From assembly GCA_020631735.1 (NCBI GenBank), contig CM036197.1, positions 46,671,880 through 46,735,879 of the forward strand: 64,000 nucleotides of DNA, written 5' to 3'. The notes beneath the pieces were generated by a model. That model had not been told where the DNA came from. It was given only the letters and a program-made list of their open reading frames with translations, and searched no databases. The position numbers and the translations under genes are program-made. This document shows positions 1 to 12,360 of the stretch, one piece after another (within the stretch, counting starts at the first letter, position 1; each line of letters begins with the position of its first letter). The stretch comes from Saccharum officinarum. Its lineage: Eukaryota > Streptophyta > Magnoliopsida > Poales > Poaceae.

Positions 1-310
1 CTTTGCACCATCACCTAAAGAGATTGTGGTCGAAGAGTTCAAAAAGGAGACGGTTGACATCATTACAAGGAAGCTCCATTCCTGCCCAAGGTTTGTTGTC
101 TTCCATCCAATCCTGCCATAACCAGCGAAGTCGGAGAGTGCGACCAAACATTTTGAGATCGGTAACTCCTAAGCCACCAAGGTCTTTTGGTCGGGTGACC
201 GTTGGCCAATTGATCAGGCAATGTCCTCCATTTGCATTCTCTTCCCTTTTCCATAGGAACGATTCCTTTCTCTCTTTCGGACTGAATTTCTTCCCATTAT
301 TACATAGGTG
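1..310 (-). pseudogene. LINE (L1-type) reverse transcriptase fragment, copy 1
   Basis: The minus strand translates to the C-terminal part of a plant L1-type reverse transcriptase. The diagnostic stretch contains SFLWKREE, then GGHCLINWP, RPKDLGGLGV and LRLRWLWQDW, which match the conserved region after the polymerase domain in plant LINE ORF2 proteins. No upstream polymerase domain is present, so the fragment is 5'-truncated near 310. The rest of the element lies left of the window in this copy but is visible in copy 2 (20434-21905). It has no coding potential. Confidence 0.75.
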
Positions 311-1500
311 CATTATTGGTCATATGAGGAGTACTATTTTGTATGGGCGGTTTCATGTGTCGACATCTAATCTAAGTTGTGTAAGTTATATAAGTAGTTT
401 TGTATTTATAATACTTGCAAAGTATCTGAACTTTGAAGGGTTTAAAAGTATATGTAAAAGAAATTAGTTGTCAAAGATGGACATCGATCAAAACCGTGCA
501 CGTTAAATATGCCAAGTATATATATATATATTTTACCAAAGGTGAGAGGGAGCACGATATAATTGACAACCTGTATAACGATTTATCTCAAAAACAACTA
601 ACATATACTGGTGATGTTTCCTTTTAACATAGGCTCTACTAGCAATCAAGCACACATTATGATCTAGTGCTTGCAACATTTCACACCACTAAACGATGAA
701 GGATCTGGATCCGCACTCAAAGGATTCATGATCATGACAACTTGATAAAGGGGTTGCTTTTTATCTATCAACAAATTTATATTTTAGAAAACATATCAAA
801 TTTATAACTGTTTAACGGAAAATCCATGGTCTCTGGATCTCCTCTCCTCCCAATCTTATCTTCTCCTACTTCTAGCAGCCGCATCCTCTGCCTGTAGCTT
901 CAATGGCACCCCTGCCTCCTCTGCCTCTAGCCCCACCATCGTTCCTTTGGCCACCAACACCTCGCCGTCCTGCATCATCATCTCACCTTCTTGTCTCGCT
1001 GCCTCATCGTCGTCTCACATGACGCCTCCTTGATATCTCGCCTCATTGTCCTACCAGTCGCATCTTAACCGTCTACCAATGCCTCGTCATCTTGCGCATT
1101 TGTCGTCTTAGTGTCCACCCTCGTCGTTCCACGTGTCTGTTGCATCCTCATCATCTAGCACCCTCGCCGCATTTTCACTATATCACGTACCTACTGCCTT
1201 CGTCGTCCCTCTTGCGGAGTTAGGGTCATGATTGTGGGAAGAAGAAGAGGCTGGGAGGAGGAGAAGATCTCAGCCGTAGATTACGTGTGTAACATTTAAA
1301 ATTTTGGCATAATTTTGGGAAGAAATATATTGCAGCTAAATAACAATTCCCGTAAATATTCTTTAAACCATGGTGGTTAACTTGGAGAAGGGGTGAATTG
1401 AGGGATATGGTAGAGGTTGAGAGATTAAAGATAATGAGACAAAAATAGTAGGGATCTACCAGGGTCTAGTGCTTTCTAAGAACGGTTCTAGTGTTTGAGG
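311..1500. other. Non-coding spacer between LINE debris and LTR1
   Basis: I see no gene here. Bases 311-830 are AT-rich with a short TA run near 520. Bases 830-1230 are strongly pyrimidine-rich on the plus strand (repeated CTCC, TCGTC and GCCTC words) and have no sustained reading frame. The same spacer is at 21906-23083 in copy 2, with few differences. It ends with TGAGG, the 5-bp target duplication of LTR1. Confidence 0.6.
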
Positions 1501-4500
1501 TGTAACACCCTAGGTGTTAAGCATGCATTAGCATTTGCAAATCATAAGCATAATCATCATTATGCATACATAAGCATCACATGAAATAATGAATTGAAAC
1601 AGATTTCTGAAACATGCATGTTGCAATGTTTTGTTTCAATAGATTTAAGGTTATGTTGATGCTTGTCATCCCTTGTATGTGTTTGTCTGAGTAGAGAAAC
1701 AACTTAGAAATGTTTAGCAAACATTTTAGAGCAAGTTTTGTATTCAAAAGTTTCTCAAATTTTGCTTTCAAAAATAAGTTAGAAAAATGAGTTTTTGAAT
1801 TAAAATGGACTTTGATTCTCTAATTTAAAATCTAGTTAGAATTTTAAAATGCACCTTTAAACAAAGTTGTAGAGTTTAAAATTTTAAACAACTTTTGTTT
1901 TGGGGTCAAGTTTTGAAAATGTCATTTTCTACTTCAAATTTTGAATTTGGGGCTGTTTAGTAAATTTTGGATTTTAAAAATAAAAAGAAAAAGCTGGTTT
2001 CGCTTAAATGGGCCGGCGCCTCCATTTCGGCTCACCCGAGCAAGCCGGCCTGCCTCTCCCGCACGCCGCGCTCGCACTCCGCCTCCCTCTCCCACGCGCC
2101 GCTCCCGACCGCGGCAAAGACCACCCGCCCCGTGGCCGCCATGCGCCGGCGACGGCGGCACCTAGCCTCCCGATGGCCCCGGCGCCCCACACGCTCGCCT
2201 ACACCCTTCACGCACGCATATGCCTCCTCTGCTCTCTCTCATTGCCTTCCTCCGCGCCAGCAGCAGCAGAGCACGCGTCCGCGCTCGCCTCCGCCACCTC
2301 CCGCGCAAGCTCCTCGCCGGAGTTGGCCGTTCCGGCCACCTCAGATCACCACCATCATCTCCATCTTCCTCCGAGCATCACCTCTCTCGCGCGTAGCCCG
2401 CGCTTGCCTCAGATTCCCGTGGTAAGCCTCCCCTCGGCGGGAATCGCTCGCCGGAGCCCTGGCCAAGCTCACCGGAGAACTCCGCTCCGTGGACTCCTAC
2501 CTTCCGCTCCCTTTTTCCCTTCTCCGTGCGCACATCTTGTTTGCCTTGCTCCCCCAGTGCTCGTGCGCCTCTCCCCGTCCCGTCTCTTGGCCGGAGATGG
2601 CTGGCCGCCGTTGAGCCGCACCACCGTTCCGCCATTGGCAACGGCGAGCTTGCTCCCTTGCCTCCTGGGTCGCTTTGGTAGGTCCACTAGGTTCGCCTCG
2701 CGAAGTAGAGTGCGATGGTGAAGACCTCACCGCCAGTGACCTCGTCGACGGCGAGATCCTGGCCGGTCAAGCCTCCCCTGTCACACTGTGGCTGGCAAGT
2801 GGGGCCGGTTGACCCGTAGGCCCCACCTGTCTATCTCTCTGTGCCCACGTGGGTGCACTGCGCCGGGTGTACTTAGCATTTCAGCGCGTGTTTTGGAAAA
2901 GAATTTCAGAAATGATTTTTCAGAAAATAGTTAAATGCTTGTTTATTTCATAACTCGAAAAATATGGCTCTAAAATTTATGAAACAAATTTTGTTATGAT
3001 CCTCGTGACTAGATCTATAGTATAAAAATATTGTATGTCAAATTTGTGATACTTTTATATAGGGCTTTATTTAATTTTTGTAATTGCTATTATCTTAGAA
3101 AATGCATAGTAAATAGAATATTTATTAGAAAAATATGATTTTAGTTTTATTAGTCTTCTTATGTGAAACACTTTGTATGAAAAATATATGTCATGCATAT
3201 TCTGTAGAAAAATTTTGATGTGTAGTTCAAGTGCCTTTATTGGCTGATTTTTGTTATTTTTGCTAGAGAGAAAAAATTGTATAAAACATGCATATGATAA
3301 TTTTTGTATAGTGTTTGTTTACTGTGTAGATCATGGAAAAAACACTAAATCTGTTGTTTGATACTTCTCATAGTACAAAGTATTTTCATGCTCATTCATA
3401 TGTCTTAGCTTGTCATTTTTGTGTAGGTTGTTTTACTAATCCAAATACCATAAAAATTTATGGTAGGCTACTTAGAGTAGGACTATGCTATTGTAGGTAA
3501 TTTTTATAATTTTTTCTATGCACTAGAAATATAGGTTGTTGTTGTAACCCTAGTTTAAATTGAATATAAAATAATATTTTTTATGTATAATTAGTTTAAT
3601 AATAAAGCTTTGGTGTATCTTTGAAGCATCAAATCACTTGCTGATGTTACTTGACAAGTTAATGTGGTTATGTTGATAAAGTGTAGCAGCACTTATGTTA
3701 GGGCTATATGTTAGTTAGCGTAAAAGTAACTAGAATTAGTAGTAGAAGAGAATGCAGTAGATGACTTGCACTAGTAGTAACTGTCTTGCATGATGTTGAC
3801 TACCTTGTAGAAAGGTTTACCTCTATGCTATCCAATAAGGTCTCAATGTGTTCATCTGCATGTCATGCCATCATGATCATTGCATGTCATCGCATCCGAT
3901 GCACCGTTTGCATATTTACTTATACACTTATATCATACAGGATCGCAGGAGGAAGCGCTAGTAGCAGTTTAAGAGGAGCAGACCGAGTCCGATCCACAAG
4001 AAATTCAGGCACAGGAGGTGCCAGAGGTAGAGGAGCAAGAAGAGGATCTACCTGAGTGTGTGGACCACCAACCCAGTTCCTTCGAGCGAGGCAAGCCCGG
4101 AGCATTCTAAGTCTCCTACTTTATAAAAGCAATAATTTTTATAGATATGAGTTGATATATTGTCGCATTAAGTTATAGGGGTTGAGTGAAACCGTTGTTG
4201 TATTTATTACTATCCTTGTCTACATTATTACCTACTTACCCTGTTAGGTTTAGGATCAAATAACTGCTTAGCCCGGCTTAGACCGGTAGCGATCGGTGAT
4301 TTTCCGGTCACCCAAAATTATAGGTGGTTACTAGAATATTTTAACTATGAAATGGACGATAACCTGAAAATAACCATGTGTTGATGGACAACTGGAGACT
4401 GGGCGGAAAAGTTGGAGGCAACTAGACAGGGTTCTGAGGTGCTATTAGTTTTCCATCTGTCGTTAAGGATCGATCATTACTCGTCCCTCTTGTCATGTTG

Positions 4501-5597
4501 AACACATGCCTCACATTTAGCTGGCCGAATAAAGTACCTTTCGACCGCGAAGCTAGTGACACTGTTCGGGCCGAGATAAACTCGGATTGATAGACTGGTG
4601 CTGAAGGGGTAAGACGGGGACGCGAAGAGTGAGCCCAAGGTGTGTCCTGATGGCCGGGCAGTCCCTGGGTAGTGCGGTCCATGATTGTTATCCCGCGACG
4701 TTTACCTAAATAGTGTCATTGGTGATATGTAACTCACTTGATCAGTGAGTGTGGTTTGTGTGAAGAATAAATTAACAGCTGGTTAAAAATCGATTCGAAT
4801 CGCCATCGCTCCTGGATAGTGAGCACTTGACTCGAGTTACGGCATCGTAGTAATGATGATGGAACACGGATGATTATGAGGATGATGTGGTAAAGGCTAA
4901 ACCTGCAATGGTAACTGGATGTTATTGATTAATCAAGTGATTGTTATAGCATAGGTGTTTACCTAGCTTGATAGGCTATAATAAAGATGATGTAAATTAC
5001 TTAAAATGGTTTGTTCATGATAGTTTGTGCTTTTTGCAAATGAGTAGCTAGCCCACTAAAAGAAAGCCTTTCATACTCCTTGGTATCATTTTCTTTTGGT
5101 TTAAGATGGGTAAGTCTAGCTGAGTACTTGCTCGTATTCAGGGCATTGTTCCCATTGTTGTTGCAGATGGTCAGATATATTATGGCTATTGCATCAACTG
5201 CTTGTACCCTGTGATGGGTGACAACTAGGACCAAGGGCGGGGTCACTCCGTATGTCTTGTCTAATGCTTTTGTTGGAAATGACTATCTCCTGACACTGTA
5301 TTTGAACTAAATGTGTGTGTGGTTTATGAAACTATTTGCTTCCGCTACTTTATTTTGAACTTGGTTTGTAATAACTTTATATTCTAAACTCTGATGTATT
5401 CAACTGTCGTTGTGAACTTTATGTAATATATGACTGTGGCTGCTAAACTTGTACGATCTTGGTTGGTATGTTGGTTGGTTTGAAATCATTCGTGGTTTCA
5501 CGGACTACTGGGTTATATGGGCTTAAGTTTACTAAATTATCTGCTTCGGCGGGTGATTTTCTTACTTAATTTCGTATAATTGGTCGGTTCTATTACA
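1501..5597 (+). mobile_element. Solo LTR1 of a chromovirus-type gypsy element
   Basis: The element starts TGTAACACCC and ends TTCTATTACA, giving the TG...CA termini of an LTR. It is flanked on both sides by TGAGG (1496-1500 and 5598-5602), a perfect 5-bp target-site duplication. No internal region is present, so it is a solo LTR of 4097 bp, left by recombination between two LTRs. Inside are an AT-rich head, a GC-rich block (about 2008-2860), a second AT-rich block, an acidic reading-frame remnant (3973-4110) and a tail. The same family supplies LTR2 and LTR3. The 5' sequence is close to the LTR start at 62549. Copy 2 is at 23089-27189 with the same target duplication, so this insertion and its collapse predate the duplication. 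Confidence 0.9.
3973..4110 (+). pseudogene. Acidic C-terminal reading-frame remnant inside LTR1
   Basis: From 3973 the frame reads EEQTESDPQE, continues through EVPEVEEQEEDLPEC and ends VDHQPSSFERGKPGAF followed by TAA. There is no ATG, and a stop lies directly upstream at 3970-3972. A splice-acceptor-like sequence (TATATCATACAG) ends at 3940. The last part, EDLPEC-x-DH-x-PS-x-F-x-x-GKPGA-stop, recurs in LTR3 (8608-8802, minus) and in weaker form in LTR2 (30010-30123). The shared protein-level pattern suggests a decayed last exon of an LTR-encoded gene. I do not recognise the protein. In copy 2 (25563-25701) a 1-bp insertion shifts the end of the frame. Confidence 0.45.
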
Positions 5598-5602
5598 TGA
5601 GG

Positions 5603-6058
5603 AAAATCAAACTATACGATTGCAAACTCGGATCTAGCATTCTATTGTATCTGAACATCAAATGTTGGAGGAAGGAGGACTAGAATGCCGCCTAGAGGCA
5701 AATCGAGCAGAGCTTAGTCCTACTGGTTAGGGTCATGTGACGGAACTTGCCCATCTGGGTTCATGTTCTCAACAAGACATGAGTATTTATGAGGCGATAA
5801 GCCATGACAACAAGACATACTCCCTCCGTACTCGTATTAGAGGTCATTCTGGGCTCTTGGCCCATTTTCGTAAAGGTAGTCGTTGCTCGCCCGCGGGTCT
5901 CGTATTGACGCGATTGCCCCTGGCACGCTCGCCGCCCGTCTCGTACGGCTTCGCTCGACATTACTCGGCATTAATCGTGTCTCATCAATTCACGCTCGCC
6001 TCAACAGGCTCGCCTCCCTCGTCGCCCACCGTACGCTCGCCTCGATCGATACACTCTC
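5603..6058. other. Spacer between LTR1 and LTR2
   Basis: This unique spacer separates the two LTR insertions. It includes a truncated Stowaway-like end (ACTCCCTCCGTACTCG at about 5818) and a C/T-rich block with repeated CGCTCGCC words (5885-6050). No convincing gene is present; open frames here are short and unsupported. The counterpart in copy 2 is 27195-27650. Confidence 0.5.
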
Positions 6059-7123
6059 TGTAACACCCCGGTGTTACGCATACATTTAGCATCTGCAAAT
6101 CATGAGCATAAGAACCATCATGTATTCATGAGCATTTCATGTTATATAAATGAAACATCTGAAACATGTTAATGAAACATAGATGTTGCATTTGTTTGTT
6201 TCAATAGGCATATGCTAGATTGATGCTTGTTTGATTGTTCAACATGTTTGTTTAAGTGTTTAAATAACTTAGATTTGTTCATCAAGTAATTTGGAGCAAA
6301 GTTCCTTTTAAAAATTTTCTCAAATTTTGGCTTTTAAAAATATTCTTGGAAAATGGAGTTTTTCATTAAAAATAGGGTTTTTATTTGAAAATCAACTTTT
6401 TAACCCTAGTTCAAAATCGGTTGGGATTTTGGCCTTGTGTCTTTTAACGAAGTTGTAGAGCACAAAATCTTGATCAACTTTTATTTTTGGACCATCTTGA
6501 GAAAACGTCGTTTGCTTGTTCAAAATTTGAATTGGGGCTGTGTTTGGAAAATGGAATTTGAAAACAAAAAAATGAAAATCTTTTTCCTCGCCTTCGCGGG
6601 CTTCGGCCTCACTTCTTGGCCCGCGGCCCTTTTTGGCCCGGCCTGCACCGCACCGCACCCCGCGCTCCCGCACTGCTCTTGGGCCGGCCCACTCGCGCCG
6701 CCCGCTCCACGCCCCGCCGCTCCCGCGCGACCGCGCGCCCCGCACGATCGCGGTCACGGTCCGACCACCGCGTGGCCGCCGTCGACCGGCGATGGTGGGC
6801 ACTGGCCGCACCAACTGGCCACGCTTCGCCTTTAAGCCGCCCGCTCGGCCTTGCCCCCGCTCCAATGCTCCCTTCCTACCTTTTCGAAATCTCGGGCAGG
6901 CCTCCGAGCCACCGAACGCCTCCGCGGGCGCCGTCGGCGCTCTGCCGCACAGTCACTGTAGCTCTGCCCGATTGGCCTCGTCCCCGAGCCCGCCTTAGCC
7001 CCCTCCTGCGCCTAGACCTCGCAAAGCCACTGTGTCGCTCACCGTGCGCTGCCGGGCCGGAGACGGCGAGTTCACCGCCGTGCCGTGCCGCCACACCCGC
7101 CATGGCCACCGGCGTGCCTGCAC
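6059..7123 (+). mobile_element. LTR2 (copy 1), 5' part, interrupted by a nested retrotransposon
   Basis: The segment begins TGTAACACCCCGG after CTCTC and matches 27651-28716, where the LTR is complete. At 7123 (…GCCTGCAC) the match stops and a reverse-oriented LTR starts with TGTAACAGAACC. In copy 2 the same point continues as GCCTGCACCCCTG, so that is the empty site. The remaining 2.85 kb of this LTR should lie beyond the nested element, but it is not found after the gap. Confidence 0.88.
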
Positions 7124-10100
7124 TGTAACAGAACCGACCAAATTATAAGAGCACAAGTACAAAAACAAGCACCGAAGTGCTCAAATTTTTGAACTTGAGC
7201 CCATATAATCCCGGTAGTCAATCGAAACCACGAAGGATTTCAAACCAACTTGCTTACAACCAGGATCGCATCATTCAACATACAACATCATACGTTACAT
7301 TTCACAAGTAGTTCTGAAATAAGTTTACACACACGGAGTAGCAATTATTACAAACCAAGTTTATAAAAGTAGCGGAAGCAAACACACACCAGTTGTTTAA
7401 CTACTGCCAGTCTTGTTGATCAACACCCCACAAAAGCATCAGGAAAGTACATAAAAGATGATCACGCCCAAGTGATCTAGTCTTCGTCACCCACAGGGTG
7501 GAGACAAGTTTTGCAGAAGCCTTGATAGAGCATATCATCTGCAACAGGAGGGAATAAACCCTGAGTACTGGAATGTACTCAGCTAGACTTACCCGTCGAA
7601 AACCAGAAAGAAGATGACACCAAGGATTATGCAAGGCTTTCACAAGAGGCTAGCTGACATCACATTTTTGCATAAAGGCATAAGTAATTGAGACTCTTAT
7701 AACCTGTACTAGCAGTTATTTTTATCATTTACCTGTCATCTATCTTAGCACCTGTACTAACATGCACTTGATTATAATCAAACAACATTATTATTATATC
7801 CATAGCAGGTATATCATTGTGGCAATATTGTATCATTCACTTAACCATCTGTTCATTTAATGAGATCTACGTTACCGCTGCTCAAGTCAAGTGCTCACTA
7901 ACCGGGAGCGACGGCGATTCGAATCGAATTCCTATCCAGCTGGAGGGTATTTCTAACACTCACCGCGCAGGCCTCTGCCAGGGTCGCACAAGCCACCTTT
8001 TCATATGATTCAGGAATCGCGGGTCCGAATGATGTCGCGACCCCAAGGGCGACACTCTACCAGGTGATAGGGACTCTAACCCCCCTTGGTCTCACGCCAA
8101 TGTCCCCAAGCACATCCTTTCTCTCCTCCAAGAAGCAACCTACCATTCGATTCCCGGCCTGAACCACATTACTCGGCTTCGCGGTCGGAACGACTTATCC
8201 GGCCAACTAAGTGTTAGACTGCGTTCAACATGACTCAAGGACGTACATCGAATCGATCCTTAAACGACTCAGACGGGCATAGCTCCACACCCAAGACGTG
8301 AAGTGTCTTGCGGCTGTACTATCGAACTCCCGCCCGGTCTCAATTTTATTTTTAAGCATGGTTCCATCCACGATAGCCATAAAGCCACTCGTGACTCCTT
8401 CCTACATCTCGCGGATGACCGGAAATCACCCGACTTCTACCGTACTAAGCAGGGCTAAGCATTGACACGTGCCTAAACCTAATATAGGATTAAGTACGAT
8501 ATCTGGACAAGGACAGGTATAATGCAACAAGTGTTTTCATATAACTCCTACAACTTAATGCAGTAAACAATTAAAAGTACTCAAGATTAATTTATAAATC
8601 AGTAGGTTCAGCATGCACCGGGCTTGCCTTTCAGAAAGGTCGAAGGCCGGTGGTCAGGACACTCAGGTAGGTCTTCTACGGGAACTTCTCCGCCGGTTGG
8701 TTCCTCTAGCTGCTCTGGCTGGTCCTGGATTTCCTCCGGAATCACCGGCTCGAATTCGAGGAGAGTTACCCTCTCCGGAACACCTATTGCATGAGTGCAC
8801 AATAATTATCATGGGTGCATAATGGTGCAACATGCTCGGAATGAAATGCATTTCAGAAATAAAATATAAAAATCTAATCAAGTTACTTTATCAGTACGTG
8901 CAAATCTCTTCTCCGGTGGAGAAGTACTTACCTAATCTACCCAACCTAAGATATAGTTGTTCATCTTCGGTTAAGGCCCTAACACCTAATAAACACAAGA
9001 GTGACATTATTTAGGTTACCAGATCCAACCCAAAATATCACGGTAAGACATTCTGGACAGCAGCTACTTGTTTCTAACATAACTGGAGATTCCCAAATCC
9101 AAAAGATATGATCTAAGACAATCTGGAAAGCTTAAGAAATGTACCACAAAATGTTTTCAGACCACAACACTTAATTCCAAAGTTTACCTAGTCGAAATTC
9201 CAAAGTTCCAGAATCTGTTCTCTCTAAACAGAGAGCAGTCAATTCTGGATTGTCACTTTAAACAGCAATAACTTCCAAACTACTAAGCCAAATGCTCCCA
9301 AATTTTGACACCAGCTCATTTACAAATTTTACTACAACTTTGGTATTTACAAGTTTCCAGCAACCACCTTTATCCAAGGTCAAACCTAGAAATACTATCA
9401 GCTGTCTAGAAAACCTAAAATTGTAAAGGTTAAATATTTATTGATGTGGCAAACATTCTCTAAGACCAAACTAATACTACTACAAGTTCACAAAGGTCAC
9501 AAAAACACCAGAAAGTAAGGTTTGCCCACCTAGAATATTTATTTAAACTCATTTCTTAATTTACTTAAGTAATTAAGTGGAATTTCAAACATATATGTAA
9601 ACTGCTCCTAAAATTCTACAAAAATTACAGGAGACTCCCTGACCCAAAAAGAGGCTACTGTAAAAATTTGAACTAAATTTATTCAAAGAAACTTCCTACA
9701 CAAAATTCCCAAGCCAAAAAGGCTGATTATTGTATAAATAACAAAGCATAGTAAAAAGTGTCAAACAACAGCTTTCCTAATTTTCTTAGACACTCTAGGG
9801 TACCAAGACATTCTCCAAAAATTTATATGAACATTGCACAAGTAGAAAAATTACAAAAAATTCATTTAAGTATTTCCTAAAATAACAAGATAGCATTATA
9901 ACTTGAAAAGTACTTAAGCACTACTGCCCAAATTTTTACCAGAGCTAGAGCAAGTATAAATTAGTCTACCCACCAAATTTCATAATTTTGGGAACACTGA
10001 AACTCAAGATATAATTTAAACAAGTTTGCATGTGCTTTAAAACACATTTCAAAGACCTATTTAAATATCCAAAAACTAAACATCACATAGCAAACTCATA

Positions 10101-12139
10101 TTTTTCTAAAATACTACACATCATGTAGATCCTAACAAAATTTATCTCATGATTTTGAGCAAGTAAAACCCTAGATCTACATTTTCCAAAACTTAACCAA
10201 AACTGTGATAGAATAAATAAAAATCAAACAAATCTTATTCGTCACTGGGCCGGCCCGGGAAAGACGCGGCCCATGACTCGCGCGCGCGGCCCGCTCTCGC
10301 GCGCGGCTTGCTACGGCTCCTGCCCGCGCGCGTACGTGACTGACCAGGTGGCCCCATCGGTCAGAGAGAGAGACGGAGGGGAGGAGACAGCCGCGACTCC
10401 GGCGAGCTCTAGCTCGCCGACGACGGCGCCTCCGGCGAAGCTACGGTACCAGTGCGTTCACCTCAACCTCGCGCACCTAGGGGTACCCTCAATTGCTAGG
10501 ATTATGGCGGCCAGAGAGATGGCAGCGGTCATGGCGGCGTGCGGCCGCGGCTCGACCAACTCCGACGAGTCGCCGGCATCCCGGCTCAATTTGCCTACCC
10601 TATGAGCTTTAGCATACCTAACTATACCTACAGCATGGAGGAGATAGGATAGGGGGGGCCCAAATGGCATGGCCACGTGCGAGCTCGACGGCGGCGGACA
10701 TGGCGGCCCGGTGGAGCCGCCTTTGCAGTGTAGCTCACCTGAAGCGATAGCGAGGGTTCGGTGAGGGCGAGGAGGTGGAGGGGCTCACGGTGGTGCGGTG
10801 GTCTAGACGGTTTGGCGAATGGAGCTGCGTTTGGGAGAAAGGCTCGAACGCGGTCGCCGTTCCGCTTCTCTGGTCACCGCCCGCGCGCGGAGGAGGAAGT
10901 AGAGGAGGGAATGGTGAGCGCGAGTGGTGGGGGTTGAGGTGGCGGCCCCAACTTCACGCCCACGCGCATGCGTGTGATGTGGAGGCGACGCAGGGCGCGG
11001 CGCCACGCGGCCACCGAGCTCTGTCCGAGCGCCACAACGCGAAGCTGTCGGTGACGGTCGACTGAATGAAGCCCGGCGTGGTGGCCTGACAGCGAATGTT
11101 TGACGTTGATTAACTTGTAAACGAGCTCGAATTAGTGACACCTCCAATTAGCAAAGTTGTAGACCTATGTGAGCACTACAAGTTTGTAAAAGACCTCATC
11201 AGCTGGTTCGATTTAGTTAGTGACATACAGGGCCCTGAAGTGAGGTACCCAGAAACTAAAACCGAGTTTCAGTTAGCTAACCGACTGAAACTCGTTTTTC
11301 CAGGCACCATATCTCCTAAACCATTTAGAACTAGGTGATGGTGATATTGACAATGTTGTAGAGCTATGCGTGGACAACAACTTTGTCAATTGGCTCAAAG
11401 ACTGGTTCGGCCTAGTTGTGAGTTACAAGTTGCCAAAGTGAGGTACAGTGAAATGTTTTTCAGCTTCACACTTAGCCAAAATTGGTAAGTCCCAAAACAG
11501 CCTCTAATACTGACTTGTGGGCCATTTTTGAGCATGTTCTGATCATTTTCATGAGATGGCCATATTAGAAATTTTTGTTCCTTATGAAATTCTCTACTTT
11601 GCTTAAGGTGCTCCTCCATGCAAGGTCTCTAAGCTAGACTTTTTAATTGGTCAAACTAGAGCATCCTAGGGCTAATATGGTGGTCAACTACACCTTGGAG
11701 GGCATTTTTGATTTGGTACAACATGAACCTTGCTCCATGAGTGACCCTAAGTATAACTAAGGTGTTGTGAGATATAATTGGCTACTCTACCCTTTAGTTA
11801 CACCAAATTCCTAGTGTCACATACTTTTGGAACAAGTAATTCAATACTTTCACCCAAATGTTGCAAGCTCATGTTGCACATGTTGCATGAGTGTGTTGCA
11901 TAACACTTGCTAATTATGTTACACTAAAGTGGTTGACATGTCTCACAAAGGAAATTGCACATAAGGTACTTGTGTGTTGCACACTACTCACTTCTTACTT
12001 CACATGAAATATAAGCATATGTGACAATGTTTCCAAAGCATGTTTCACATATTATAAGCTTATGCATGAAATGAATGATGCTTGCTTATGTTTATGCAAA
12101 TGCAATGCAATTAAGGAGCTAAACACCTGAGGTGTTACA
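7124..12139 (-). mobile_element. LTR3: 3' LTR of a reverse-oriented chromovirus nested in LTR2
   Basis: Read on the minus strand the segment starts TGTAACACCTCAGG at 12139 and ends GGTTCTGTTACA at 7124, the same termini as LTR1 and LTR2. It is 5016 bp long. Directly outside its start lies a polypurine tract (complement of CCCTCCCCCC at 12141-12150), and beyond that a pol tail, which shows this is the 3' LTR of an element transcribed right to left. Its other LTR and most of the coding region are missing at the assembly gap. The LTR contains an intact version of the acidic reading frame (8608-8802). Confidence 0.88.
8608..8802 (-). CDS. Small acidic ORF conserved in the LTRs (intact version)
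   Basis: This is a 64-codon open frame on the minus strand beginning MCTHAIGVPERV and ending EDLPECPDHRPSTF-LKGKPGAC-stop. The middle is acidic and proline-rich. The last ~22 residues are shared with LTR1 and, more weakly, LTR2, although the surrounding DNA of the three LTRs is much more diverged. A possible splice acceptor (…GCAATAG then GTGTTCC, 8784/8783) suggests it could be the last exon of a spliced LTR transcript, in which case the ATG is not the true start. No domain is recognised. It may be real or a relic of an ancestral LTR gene. Confidence 0.35.
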   Translation of the reverse strand: MCTHAIGVPERVTLLEFEPVIPEEIQDQPEQLEEPTGGEVPVEDLPECPDHRPSTFLKGKPGAC

Positions 12140-12151
12140 GCCCTCCCCCCT

Positions 12152-12260
12152 TATAAAAATCTCGTCCCGAGATTTGGAAAGCGTACCATTTCTCCATAGA
12201 ATTCCTTATAACCATCACGTAAATAGTCTTCCCGTTCCCATGTAGCGTCACTTTCACTAC
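12152..12260 (-). pseudogene. Gypsy pol C-terminus with chromodomain-like tail, cut by gap
   Basis: On the minus strand the sequence reads SESDATWEREDYLRDGYKEF and then YGEMVRFPNLGTRFL before a stop, just upstream of the polypurine tract. The ATWE-x-E pattern marks the end of the chromodomain found at the C-terminus of integrase in chromoviruses (Tekay/Del clade). The rest of pol is hidden by or lost in the N run. The element reads right to left. Confidence 0.65.
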
Positions 12261-12360
12261 NNNNNNNNNNNNNNNNNNNNNNNNNNNNNNNNNNNNNNNN
12301 NNNNNNNNNNNNNNNNNNNNNNNNNNNNNNNNNNNNNNNNNNNNNNNNNNNNNNNNNNNN
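12261..12360. other. Assembly gap (100 N)
   Basis: A run of exactly 100 N lies inside the pol tail of the nested chromovirus. The fixed length suggests a placeholder for a gap of unknown size. Missing beyond it are the remainder of pol, gag, the 5' LTR and the distal 2.85 kb of LTR2 copy 1. The sequence to the right does not continue any of these. Confidence 0.97.

Larger units (their letters stand above)
1..7123. repeat. Segmental duplication, copy 1 (left part)
   Basis: This block is repeated almost base for base at 21355-28716 in the same orientation. It contains in order LINE debris, a pyrimidine-rich spacer, solo LTR1, a short spacer and the first 1.07 kb of LTR2. The match starts at the first base of the window, so the true left edge lies outside. 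On the right the match stops at 7123, where a reverse-oriented retrotransposon begins. Differences seen are scattered substitutions, 1-bp indels and one 227-bp hAT insertion present only in the other copy. Whether this is a real duplication or an assembly artefact cannot be decided from the sequence. Confidence 0.95.

Noticed and set aside
2008..2721. Long open frames in the GC-rich block of LTR1 (and 23596-24310)
   Set aside because: They lie within a solo LTR, overlap in several frames on both strands and show no domain. GC-rich composition removes stops by chance. I only note the block as a possible first exon in the LTR finding.
6437..7128. Several open frames in the GC-rich block of LTR2 (also 28029-28929)
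   Set aside because: Same reasoning as for LTR1; proline/arginine/alanine-rich translations without domains.
10273..11147. Open frames of 96-114 codons on both strands inside LTR3
   Set aside because: These are in the GC-rich block of the reverse LTR and have no recognisable protein features.
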